A DNA stretch of 64,000 nt. Source: Monocercomonoides exilis (taxonomy: Eukaryota > Preaxostyla > Oxymonadida > Polymastigidae). The stretch covers positions 186,001 to 250,000 of the forward strand of contig LSRY02000054.1 in the NCBI GenBank assembly GCA_001643675.2, read 5' to 3'. Under the pieces are notes generated by a model. That model made no database searches. It worked only from the letters and a program-made list of their open reading frames with translations, and was not told the origin of the DNA. The translations under genes and the position numbers were made by a program. Position 1 is the stretch's first letter. Every line of letters starts with the position of its first letter. Positions 12,231 to 23,500 of the stretch are shown here, piece after piece.

Positions 12231-12944
12231 CGATGATAGACAGGAAAAAGAAGAAGATGGAAAAGAGAATGAAAGAATGGAGTTATTTGGAGGAAGAAGA
12301 AAGAGATGGAGGCAGGGCAAATGAAGAACGGAAAGCGAGGAACAAGAGATTGAGAAGAGAGAAGAGTCAAATGGGATTGTCGATATTTCGCAATGGGAGT
12401 GCTTAGCAAACGAAGAAGGACAAAATGAGCAAGTGTTTGCAGAAAAAGTTGATTTTATTGAATGATGAAAAATTTGAAGAATTGAAAGAAATAGAAAACT
12501 TTTTGATTTGTTTTATTTTATTTTTTTTGATTTTTTTTGGAAAATGAATTTTTTGAATTGTAATAACAAAATATAAAAAGCTTTTATTTTTATTTTTTAT
12601 TTTTTTTTTCAAGAATATATGCAGAGAAGGTTTCACGAAACATTTCCTTTCAATCAGTACAAACGTTCTCTAAAAAGTTTCACCTCGCAGAAAATAAACA
12701 GATGGGTATTTTTGAATGTCAAACATCGAATGTTTTCCAAAATGGATGAAAAAGAAAAATTGAGAAGGAGTAAGAAAGGGGAGGACGAATAAAGGAGAAG
12801 AATGCATTTGGATGTTTTGGGTGAAGAAGCTGGAGAAGTGGTATAACAAGGTGAAACAGGAGGGAGTGTGAAGAGAAAAATGGAGAAGAGAGAAAATGAA
12901 GAGAAAGTTTGAGGGAGGGGATGATGATGATGAATCACTCCCCA
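12231..12944 (+). CDS. Possible lysine/glutamate-rich gene, multi-exon
   Basis: Not recognised. A plus-strand frame from ATG at 12231 runs MIDRKKKKMEKRMKEWSYLE onward, crosses one TAG and reaches TGA near 12545. A T-rich, intron-like block (about 12500-12615, ending TTTCAAG) separates it from a second frame that includes FHETFPFNQYKRSLKSF and crosses two TAA codons (both Gln-plausible) to a TGA near 12912. Exon ends are uncertain and purine-rich DNA gives open frames easily, so this is a candidate only. It would be unreadable under the standard code. Confidence 0.3.
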
Positions 12945-13920
12945 CAAGACTTCTTTGAAGAAGAGGAGATTTGGAGTTTGAGGTTTGGGCAGAAAAAAGA
13001 TTTCAGTTGGAGGGAAAAGATGAATTTTTTTATGATGATTGAGAAGAATGAGAGGAAAAAAAAGAAGGAAAAAAAAAGAGAGAGAAAAGGAAGAGAAATT
13101 GTGGAATAGGATTGAGGGAAAGAATAAAAATCTGTCAAGGGAGAAAGGTCAAATGAAGAGAAGATGAGAAAAAGAGAGAAGAGGAAGAAGAAAGAGAAGG
13201 CGGATGAACGCTTGCAACAACAAAAACAGAATGACGAAGAAAGATTGTCACCTTATGTTTTCAGTGAAGATTGGAACAATTGGTGAAGAAGGAATCTCCA
13301 TTTAATTGCATTAGGAGAGGAGACTTTTGATAATTTGAAACAACACCTTTTCAAGGGTAATTATTGAGGGTATGTGTTTTGAAATAGAAGTTTCAACTTT
13401 TTGTTCCTTTATTGGATCGATATTTCTGTTTGATGGTTTCTTTTTTTTATGTTCAATACAATCAATGCCACAAACATGAAGAATTCTACGTTTTCTGAAA
13501 AACCAAAAATTTTCAGAAAAAATAATATTTTTTTGTTGATTCACAAGTGATGCAAGATTGGTTCTTATTTTATTTGTGATATATTGATTTGAGCATATTT
13601 CATATCCCCAGATTTTGCATTTCTTTTTCAATTATTGTTCATTTTTTTCAAATTTCATCCTTTTTATTGTTTATTTTTTGTTTTTTGAAGTGAAAAATTA
13701 TCACATGAAACAGCAGACACCGATTCATGGCTGGCAATAATTGAAGAAATGACATTGCTTTGGAAGTTACTCAGATGTCTTTCACATGCTCTCAAAATGA
13801 TTGCTGAATGAAATCCTTTTTTCTTTCCAATTGTGTTGACAACCATAATTTATTTCTATTTGATCGTCCGGAAAAAAATTAAAATTTTCAAATCAAAATT
13901 GATTATCATTCCATTCGAGA
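12945..13920. other. Purine-rich then AT-rich region upstream of the next gene
   Basis: 12909-13290 is GA-rich and opens several short frames on both strands (for example NHSPQDFFEEEEIWSLRFG) that may be a terminal exon of the preceding candidate gene or simply composition. 13300-13920 is AT-rich with no supported gene and holds the promoter region of the 13921 gene. Confidence 0.5.
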
Positions 13921-16900
13921 ATGCATTTGCTCCTTTTTGCATGTTTGATTCTTGGAAAGGCATTTGAAGCACAAGATATCTCTGGAGCAGCCACATTGGA
14001 GAACAAAGGTATTCTTTCGAATTTTTGTATTTTTCATTATTTGTGTTTATTTTGGTGAAGGAAACTCAAACGATGCGCAATTTCAATCGAAAGTCGATAA
14101 CAATCATTTGTTCCGGCAGAGTTCATTTTCAGGAGAGAAAACATTGCAACCAAGAATATCTACAGTGAAAAACACATTTTTTGGATTCTTCAATTCTACA
14201 GTTGGACTGAAAAATGTGGCACTTGAACATTCTTCTTCACCTTTGATGCTTATCGCAGATAAATCAAGCGTGATGCTGGATTTGTGCATTTCCCACCAAG
14301 AATCAGCATCTCCTTTTCATTTGCAAAGTGGGACTATCAACATGGTGAATCTGAGTTTGACCCCCCAAATGAATGTCAGCCCTTCCAGTCTTGTTTTTTC
14401 ATGTGATGATTCAAATTCTGCCATTTTGAGGAATTCCATCGTTGCAGATCTGGCTGTTTCAGCTTCAGATTATCTCCTATTGTCTGGAAAGAGCAAAAGT
14501 GAAGAGATTTCTAACTGTGCCTTCAGGAACATGTCTGTGAAATCAGGCAAGAACAGTGATTATCAGATGGAGCATTCATGCTTGTTGAGTTCAATGGAGA
14601 ATTGCCTCATTTATGCATGTGTGAATACCTTTGAAGGAGGGATTTCGAGTGGATTGCTTTCTTCAGAGAAATTTGTCTGTAAAAACACAACTTCACACAA
14701 TGGGAAAAGAGAAACAAATGCACTTGAGAAAAAAGGGCAAATGAATTTGACAGATAGCCAATCCTTTTCATTGTGTGAATGGACTGATTGCACAGCACCA
14801 CAAGGAGGTGCTCTTTTTATTCACGACAATGAAAATGCAATTTTAACAGTTGAAAATTCTTCATTCACAAGATGCAGCGCTTCTTTAACAAGAGGGGGAG
14901 GAATATATGCTCAAAGAATTGCTAAATGTGTTGTGCTTCATTCTACATTTTCTCAATGCACAGCAGCAGAGATAAAAATTTATGGGGGAGGGGGAATTGA
15001 TTTAGAAATAATAAATTCACAGTCTATGGTTGATGATTGTTCATTTTGTAACTGTTCTGCTGCCAATGATGGAGGAGCGTTAAGTTACTATCAGGTTAAT
15101 GCTCAAAGACAAAAGTATTGCATTACAAATTCATTCTTCAAATTTTGTCGATGCAATTCTTCACGAGATGGCACAGGAGGCGCCATTCTGCATTGGAGTT
15201 GTACAGACCAAATTATTTTCTCAAATTGTTTATTTTATCATTGTTATTCAATGCATGGAGGAGGCGCTGTTGGCATAATAATTAATAGCAACAATTGCGG
15301 AAAATTATTTTACTACTGCTTTTTTCACAACAATACATGCGATATAGCAGGACATGATATAATGCTCCAAAATTCAAAAGAAAACAATATTGATTCCACA
15401 TGCTATTCTACAAGGCAAACAGAGAACAGAATAAGCTTGGATAATGACAGAATTGTCGATAAAAGCGAATGGCTTCGAAACGATTTTGGAAGAACCAGAT
15501 TTGTCTCTTCGGTACAAACAGAACCCAATGCCATTGATACATATGCATGCGGACGGGATGAAAGCCATCCTTGCTGCACCATCAGCCGCTGTCTCACACA
15601 GCTGATTCCAGAATTTGTTTCCGATATAGAGATACTCACAGGAACGATTTCAGAGACAAAATGTGGGGACTGCAATATCAATTCTTACACAATATATGGC
15701 CAAAGCGATTTGAGCACAACAGTTCAAATTGAATTAGAGGCATCTAGTTTGTCTCTTTTTTCAGTCTCCACAGGAACGTTATCTGTCAGGGACTTTGTTC
15801 TTGTGCATGACTCGGCTCATCCGAATAACGGTGAATCAAGGCTATTTGAGATAAGTGGAACAGGAGAGATGCATATTAGCAGATTGAACATATCAACAGG
15901 ATATGGGCAAACTTCAGAAACAGCTTTTTCAACAGAATTGATAAACATTCAGAATGGGATGTTGCAAATGGAACATGTGAACTGGGCAAAGACAATCTCA
16001 ACAACTTCATTGTTTTCACTTTCTTCAACAAATGAAATTTCATTGACTCTTTCAGAATGCACTTTTAATGAAATAGAAAGAACAACAAGCGGAGCAGCTG
16101 TGATGTCATTTTCGAATGACAAGGCAAACATCGATCTGAATTCGAGCACTTTTGAAGGATGTGGAAGCACAAATTCAGAAAATGGAGGATCGATGATGCT
16201 ATGTGCAGGGAATGAAAACGAAGTGAAAGTGAAAGGCGGGATGTTTGATGGATGCTTTTGCTCAACATCCAATGGTCTTGGAGGAGGAATTCTTCTTCGA
16301 TTATTGAATGAAAATCCAGATTTCCTGATTTCTTCCTCATTTGGATCAAACACAGCCAAATGGGGGAATGATATCTTTGTTCTTTCACCAAATTTGGAAG
16401 TGACTGCAAAATCACAAATAATCACTTGTGTGACAGCCTCTTTGGATTCTTTTGACAAAGTTCGAGGATATGACAATGGAAACATCAGTGTGGCCATTCC
16501 ACTGTGCATCTATCTCCTTCCCACTCCAGAAGAAATATATGTGAGCAATTCTGAGGCATCCGATCATTCACATTGTGGAATTGCTCAATTCCCTTGTTTG
16601 ACAATAAAGCACTCACTCACAAGGCAAACAGAAGAAAAGAAAGTTGTTGTGAATGGAAAGGTTTTGATGAGCGATGAATTGGCATTTGGTGAACAGAAGC
16701 ATGAAATCAAAGGAAACGATGATCAAAGTGGCTGGATAGTCTCCGATATTGAAATTGAATCTGATTTTGCGATGATAACAACAAATGTTGAAACGGACTT
16801 GTCAAAGCTCATCTTCTCTCTTCCATCTTCTCTTTCGTCACATTCCACTTTTATTTCATCAACTTCTTCTTCGTTGACTCTGTCCCATTGTTCTATTTCT

Positions 16901-19900
16901 CTTCAAAATCCATCATCAGAATTGACATTTCTGTTTTTATCTGTCGAATCTGGCACCTTGGCCATTGATTCGTTTTCAGCTTCGTCAATCACTTTGAGTG
17001 GAAATCCGTTAATCTCTTTATGTGGAAGTGGAACAAATACCGAGTCAATGAGCACCAAATGGTTGAACATGACGAAAAGCAATTACACAAAAATCGAAAG
17101 AGCAGCTGGAAGTGGAGGCTGCATCAACATTGACAACATCGTTGATGAAAATACGAACACACAAATAAATATTGAAGAATGTGATTTTGAGGAATGCTCT
17201 GTGCAGGCTGATGGAAGCAGAGGAGGGGCTATCAATGCCCAATTGAAGGGGAGCACTCAAATGAATATTATTTCTTGCACATTCACAGGATGCACAGCTC
17301 CTGCCGAAAAAGAGAAGAATGGATTTGGGGGAGGGATGGCACTGAAGGTGATTGATGACGAAACTTCTTTTGTGATAGCATCGCCCATTTTCGATGCAGA
17401 CAAGCCAAATTCTGCAAAATATGGAAATGACCTGTTTGTTGTATCATTCAACTTGACGAAGAGCATCACAAATGACTCACTTCCATTTGTGTCTGGGCAT
17501 CTGGATGATATTTCATTGGATTCAATGAGGGGCTTTGATGGAAGCGACACAACAAATGCGATTCCACTGGTATATTTCTGGCTTAAACTCGGATCGGAGA
17601 TATTTATTGGAGACAAAGGAAGAGATACGGGTGCATGCGGATTCTCAGATTATCCTTGTCAATCAATTGATTATTCATTGGAGCGAATACTTGAAGGAAA
17701 TAAAAGAAAAATTAACATCATTGGTAAAGGAATTCTCCAGAAATGCGTTTATCTCAGTGGAATATCAGTGAAATCGGATGATGAAGAAATGTGCTCTTTG
17801 GAATGTCACACATCACTTGAAGGAGCAGAAGGAGCAGCAATGAAGATTTCTGGAATTGCCAATTTCGAACTGATTAGCTTTGTGATGCCATCTTCATTCA
17901 CAAATGGAGTCAATTATTTGATGGATGTTGGATCAAGTGAAGGAATATTGACTCTGAAAGACTGCTCGTTCACAAAAAATGAAGAAAGTGGAGAAGAAAT
18001 AATGAATTTTGGACTGATCAAAGCAGATGGAGGCACAGTTGTATTGGAGTTTGTGACAATGCAATTGTTGAGCTTTTCAAAAGATGTAATTTCTGTGTTG
18101 TCAACAACGATATTGAATGTGAAAAACCTGACAATGAAGAATGTTGAGCTGGAGGGAGCAAGCGGATTGAGCATTTCAAAGAGTTCAAGAAGAGAGACAA
18201 ATGAAGAGGAACAAGATGTTCTTATTGAGTGGAGTTCATTCGAAGAAGTCACCCAGAACATAACCAATGATATTCCTATCATTCGAAATGTGAATGATGA
18301 GCCATTGAAAATAGTGATAAGAAACACAACGATGAAAAAATGTGGGGGAACAAGGTGCGGAAAGGGAGGAGGGATGTTTTATGTTTTGAATGAGGAAGGA
18401 AGCTTTAACTGCTCATTTTGCACGATTTCTGAGTGCTTCTGCTCCACCACAGGAAGAGGTGGGTGGCTGTTTCTGGAATGCGCCACGGTGGTTGAGCAGC
18501 CTCTGAATTTTGTTCTTTCCAATATCACGTTCAGAGATAACTCTGCATATAGAGGGAGAGATGTGTATGTTCGATGCCACTCAATCGAAACACAAATTGT
18601 TGAAGAGCAATTCTTGTTGGATTTCAGATCGCCGTTTGTGAAAGAACTGGCTTTATGGGGCTGCACAACAGATTCTTTTGTGAGGGAAGAAGATCTTTTG
18701 CTGAGAGTTGTGAAATACCAGAGCGAGACGATATTTGTGTCATCAGTTGCAGATAATCACACAGACAGCAAGCAATGTGGAGAGTTCAGTATGCCTTGTC
18801 AATCGCTGAATGTTGGAATCCAGCACGTTATTCCATCTCTGTACTCACAGCTGTTGATATCAGAAGAGACAATAATCAATGGAGAAAGCAGTGCTTTGAA
18901 TGTGATCATCCGCTCATTGCAATCTCCTTCAGCTGCTTTGGTGCATCTGAACTCAACAATTGCAGGTGATTCTGGAAATCTTTTCACAATCTCAGAGAAA
19001 GTTCGGATTGAGAGTGTGAAATTCAACATTGGCCAGTTGTTTTCGTATTCGGGCAGTTCAATTATTCATGAAGAAAATGGACAGCTTTCTCTTTCATCTG
19101 TTTATTTTTCTTCGATTTTGGAATCAGAAAACATTGAATCTGTTCTCAATTCAACATTGTTGAGCATCGAAAATGGAATTCTTCATATTGACAACTGCTC
19201 AATATCAATGCTTTCGTTCAAGAAGCCTTCATTTTTGCTGAATGGAGATGGTGTCTCAATCACAAATGTTAAACTGGAAAATATTGATTCAATAACAAAT
19301 ATATTTGAGATTGGCAGTTGTGGAAATGTTGCTTTCAATGGAATTGATGCTAATGGGATGAAGCTGTCTGATTGCTGTATCATTTCGATAAACTGTTCAG
19401 CTTCAGGAACAATTACTCTTGTTGATTCATCATTCAATAACTGCTCAAGGAACTCAGAAGGAGCTTCAGTTTTCTCAGCATCTTCATCATCCGCTCACAC
19501 AGTTCTTTCCAATTGTTCGTGTTCCAACTGCGTTTCTCACTCTGATAAAGGGAGCATCATGGAACTTGACAACATGAAAGATGCTCATATGAATATGTGT
19601 GAGCTTGAAGGAATTCTTTCAAAAGAAAGTGAAAGCGAGAGAAATAATGATTTCAGAGAAATATGTGAATGGAATGGATCGCTTGTCCATTCAGCGAATT
19701 CTTCACTGGTGATGAAATATGTTACAATATTGAATTCTTCATCTGGTGGGTTATCCATATCTGCTGGCAATATGACGATTGAAAAAGGTGAGTTTGTGAA
19801 CAACAATCCATTCATTGTAAAATATCCTTCTCTTCGAAGAAACATCATTTGTTCAGGTTCTGCTTCATTAACCATCACCAGCTTGAAAGGTGGAGATGGA

Positions 19901-21670
19901 CAAGAGAAGAATTCTTCTCTTTGGATTCTGAATGATGGATGTGATTTGAGAGGGATAGCAGGAGAAAGGTCATCTCCTTTCTTCATTACAGTTCTGGACA
20001 AGGCGTCTGTGAAAGAAAAGGACAGCGATATTGTTTTGAAATTCAAGGGATCACTTCTTCTTCCTTGTGACTTGTCATTCAGATTGATATTCAAAACAGG
20101 GGATGTGGAGTTGGTTGAGACATATCCATTTGAGGAAGACAGTTTCATATCAGAAACGGAAGTGATTGGGAAAATCCCATCAGAAAATATTTCAACGATT
20201 GCAGATGAAACAGAGGTGTCGGTGATGATATTGTTTGGAAAGCAATTGGCTGCGACAAGCCCACAGATTGTGAAAAACAAAACAGAATCAAAGGTGAAAG
20301 GAGATGAAAGGATTGTTGAAGGAGGAAAAGAAGGAAAATCTTACTGGTTGTTGATTGTTCTTGTTCTTGTTGTGATTTTATTGATAATTCTAATCTCACT
20401 TGTGATTTTCATTGTTCGATGGAGGAAGGCAAAGAATGAAGCGAAGGATTTGAGAGAGATTGTGAATGACAACATCAAAAAGGATCCGAAAGCGTTTGAG
20501 ATGGTGACGATGGAGATGTCACCAGAAGAGCAATGGAGGAGAGCAGAGAAGGAGGGAGAGAAGAAGAACGAGGAAAGGATAATGAAGAGAGTGTATGATA
20601 CGAATATGCAACACTCGGAGTCATCAGAGCATCTTCTATCTGAAAGTGGCTCCACTGAATGCATATTGGGAAATGATTCAGACAAGATCCCAGAATGGAT
20701 GTTGGAGAAGGTTGATGATGAAGAAGAGATAAGGAAGAGAACGCCATCGCCATCTATCTCATCCACTTCAACGACCGATTCTGATTCCACTTTTATCCGA
20801 CCAGAGAGTCTGTGTCCCACCACCTCATCGATGTCGAATCTGGTGGATGCAATGGCATGCTCTTCGCCACATGAGAAGCTGATTGTGGATCTGAGAGATT
20901 CACTGTTCATGCTGCTTCATGGAAGGAATAAGACAAAAGAGATGGCGATTGGCACATTGAAGGAAAGAGAACAAACAGCTGCTCAGATCCTGTTCTGGGT
21001 AGCTAATCTGGCACTCCACTCATTTGACGAGATGGAAAACCCACTTCAGTCACTTGCCAATCTGAGTCCTCACATTGTTCTCTTCTCAGAGCACATGGTG
21101 ATTTGTATTGTGATGCATTCTGACTTATTGTCAGATGATGATTCAGATTCATCCTCCATCTCTTCATCAACAGTTGTGACATCTGCCAGTGATAACGATG
21201 AAAGTGACTCTCTACCCTCATCAGCGTTTGAGGAAGAAGATAGCTTCAAAAAAGAGTGCTTGAGATGGAAGGCACCAGAGCTGTTGATCAACAAGAAGAT
21301 GGGAGCAACGAAAAAGACAGTGGTGTTTTCGATTGGGATGATGCTGTGGGAGTGTCTGACTCTTCAAATCCCATTTGGAGAGTATGAAGCAGAGGCAGCT
21401 GGGCAGAAAATTGTGAATGGAGAAAGGCCGAAGAATGAAGCCAACAATGGAAGCATGAGCGCACTGATTGGACAGTGTGTTTCAGCAGTTCCAGAACAAC
21501 GACCTTCTCTGATTGGACTGAAACGAGAGTTCATTCAGCGTTTTCCAGCAGGAGCTGTTATCATGACTGTGTCAGATGCTGTGGATGTTGAAGAAGACAC
21601 AAATAGAAGGAACAATGAAAGTGGAAGTGGAAGAGGGAGTTGGGGTGGGAGCTTGTTCAGTGAGAGATGA
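13921..21670 (+). CDS. Giant beta-helix receptor-like protein with C-terminal pseudokinase (about 2565 aa)
   Basis: Probable surface membrane protein. Preferred model: ATG at 13921 gives a classic signal peptide (MHLLLFACLILGKAFEAQD), then a 52-nt intron 14009-14060 (GTATTC...GTGAAG), then one exon to TGA at 21668. Reading straight from ATG 13952 instead gives 2572 aa with a hydrophobic stretch that is the intron translated. The ectodomain has GGAxF/GGGI beta-helix turns and four Cys modules (YACGRDESHPCCTIS, HCGIAQFPCLTIKHSL, ACGFSDYPCQSIDYSL, QCGEFSMPCQSLNVGI). The TM helix is at about residues 2124-2151 (nt 20344-20427). The cytoplasmic part keeps kinase C-lobe marks (RWKAPELL, FSIGMMLWECLTLQIPFGE, QRPSLIGLKREF), but I see no glycine loop, VAIK, HRD or DFG, so it is probably catalytically dead. 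It contains no TAA/TAG codons. Confidence 0.85.
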
Positions 21671-22368
21671 AAATTATGAAAGATGTTGGTTCTTGCAGTT
21701 TTATGGATCTTCACAAAATGCGCTTTGGAATTGGATGAGCCTGCAGAAGGTTGTGAAGGCAGAAAAAGATGTGACATGAAATGAATGGGAAGGGGATGAA
21801 AATAATGGTGAATGGTTTAGATGAAAACAAAATTTTTTTGTTTGTTTTTGCGTGAAACTGGCTCTTTCTTTGAGAGAGTCTGATGCTTTTCATTTGTTTT
21901 GGAATATGGGCGTACTTTTTATGGAATATATTTTTTAAGTTTTTGTTGAAAAATATTTTCTTTTGTTGATAGTTTTCTTTCGTCAATTGTAACTCAGACT
22001 TCTATATCAGCAACTGTTTCATAAATGGATGAACATTTCAGTTATTTTTTTTCAAACATTTTCACTATTTTTATTTGTTGTGATTCCATTCATAGAAAAC
22101 CCGTTGAATTGATTTTTTCCAACTTCTGTTTTCGCTCTTCATTTTTTTAAATAGCTAACCTTTTTTTTTATTTATAGTTCATTGTATATGTGTATATTCA
22201 TGTATCTCTTTCAAAATTTATTATTCGATTCTTCATATTTCATGCTCATTACATATTCGCATTCATCTTCTTTATTTTTCGGAGAATGATTTATCATTTT
22301 TTCAATTCTTGTAACAAATTAATAAATGCTATTTCAAAGAAATCTGACAAATATATTTCATCAGAAAA
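21671..22368. other. Intergenic 3' flank
   Basis: AT-rich, with only short T-rich frames. Nothing beyond the presumed 3' UTR of the preceding gene is supported. Confidence 0.65.
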
Positions 22369-22806
22369 TGAACAGATTCCAGTTATCTTTTTAAGTTCTC
22401 AGAGACTTGTTTGTTTTCATGTTTAAATCTCTCACCTTCGCAAAAACAATTTGATAAATAACTCTTATGTGACACTTCATCCAATGACTCAAATTTATCA
22501 CTTCTCCCTGAATTCTTTGCATCAAATGCAGTTCAAATTTTCTTCTTCCATCTCCATCCTTCGCTCCTCTAACTTCTGTCTCTGCAATGCTTCTTCCAAA
22601 GTATCCTTTCAAAAATGCTGCAGCTGTTATCAGCTTTTCTCGCAAATATTTTCCATCCCATTTCCATTTGTTATTCTTCTTTAATCACAACAAATACAAA
22701 AAATAGCTTTGTTTTGTTTGTGATCCACAAGCATTATCTTCTTCTTTTTTACGGCCTACACCATCTTTTCCAGCCAAACCTCCATCATCAGACTCATTCT
22801 CCCTTG
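22369..22806 (-). pseudogene. Gene remnant truncated at the left end of the retroelement
   Basis: A minus-strand frame of about 85-100 codons reads as ordinary coding sequence: KNNKWKWDGKYLREKLITA, GYFGRSIAETEVRGAKDGDG, QGEVINLSHWMKCHIRVIYQ. It ends in TAA at 22391, or, if TAA is Gln, at TGA TGA about seven codons further (near 22369). Upstream an intron-like block (GTTTGGCTGG...GATTAAAG, about 22655-22770) separates a short preceding piece (ESDDG) that stops at the retroelement boundary (22808). No matching continuation is seen beyond 28484. The family is unrecognised. Confidence 0.45.
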
Positions 22807-22807
22807 A

Positions 22808-22907
22808 CAATTCACAATGGAGCGAATCAACAAACACAAGGAGCGGGTTTGCTCCTCAATAATGAGTATTATTTTTAATTATGGGTAGTTTGAGATCAAA
22901 CTTCGCC
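22808..22907 (+). repeat. Left terminal repeat of the DIRS-like element
   Basis: The block from about 22844 (GGGTTTGCTCCTCAATAATG) to 22907 (ending ACTTCGCC) is repeated in inverse orientation at 28422-28484. The outer 22808-22868 part is repeated in inverse orientation at 27759-27819. A third, detached copy lies at 47236-47395. Confidence 0.85.
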
Positions 22908-22948
22908 AACAATTTAACCTCCTTTGCATTCCATTGTCCACAGGAAGA

Positions 22949-23500
22949 ATGACTCAAGATACTGTTAGAGCGCCAAATAGCGACGGCGAGGACAGAGGAT
23001 ATGATCTTATTCACAGGCTATCAAGGGTAGAAAACATGATCGAAGAAATCACCAGAAGCCAAGCATGACCAAGTCAGTTCGGAGCTACGGGGATGCTGCC
23101 AATGAGAAAAGTGAAGAGGGAACGACTAAGGAGTTTTTTACAGGACACACAGACACAAGCTGGAACTCGCTGGCCAAAACTGCTATCACAACATAGGGGA
23201 GATGAGACTCACCAAAAGCGAGCCGAGTAATCGAGCTCCTCCAGCCTGCTCTTGAATCGGGCTTTGAAGCAGCGAAAGTGATTGCATCCCTCACAGCAAA
23301 GGAGCTGAAGAGAATTCACCTTTCTGAGGAGGAGAAAGAACGACTGAGAGGACTGTTTTGCGCCTATGAGCTTATCTCCGGCTGTATCAGCAGAATTAAC
23401 CTACTGAAAGTTATACCCCAATCGGGCTGGGAGAGCGCGAAAGGCTTTTTAGAAGGTGGAATGTCCAAGGAGGTGCCAGTGAATCTAAGAAAGTTGGTTG
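22949..23500 (+). pseudogene. gag-like region of the DIRS-like element (frame-broken)
   Basis: A first short frame (ATG 22949; MTQDTVRAPNSDGEDRGYD, with a predicted helix LSRVENMIEEIT) ends in TGA, overlapping ATG 23065. The second frame carries SWNSLAKTAITT, a TAG, and a TGA near 23204 where Trp would fit. It then continues as a helical region (FEAAKVIASLTAKELKRIHL, LFCAYELISGCISRINLLK) typical in style of DIRS gag proteins. At about 23495-23515, over a T6 run, the sensible frame moves to that of the reverse-transcriptase reading frame. This is either a +1 shift site or an indel. Nucleic-acid packaging is inferred only from position. Confidence 0.5.

Noticed and set aside
15374-20910. Many 60-230-codon minus-strand frames under the giant gene
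   Set aside because: Shadows of the 13921-21670 coding frame; none has independent domains or splice signals.
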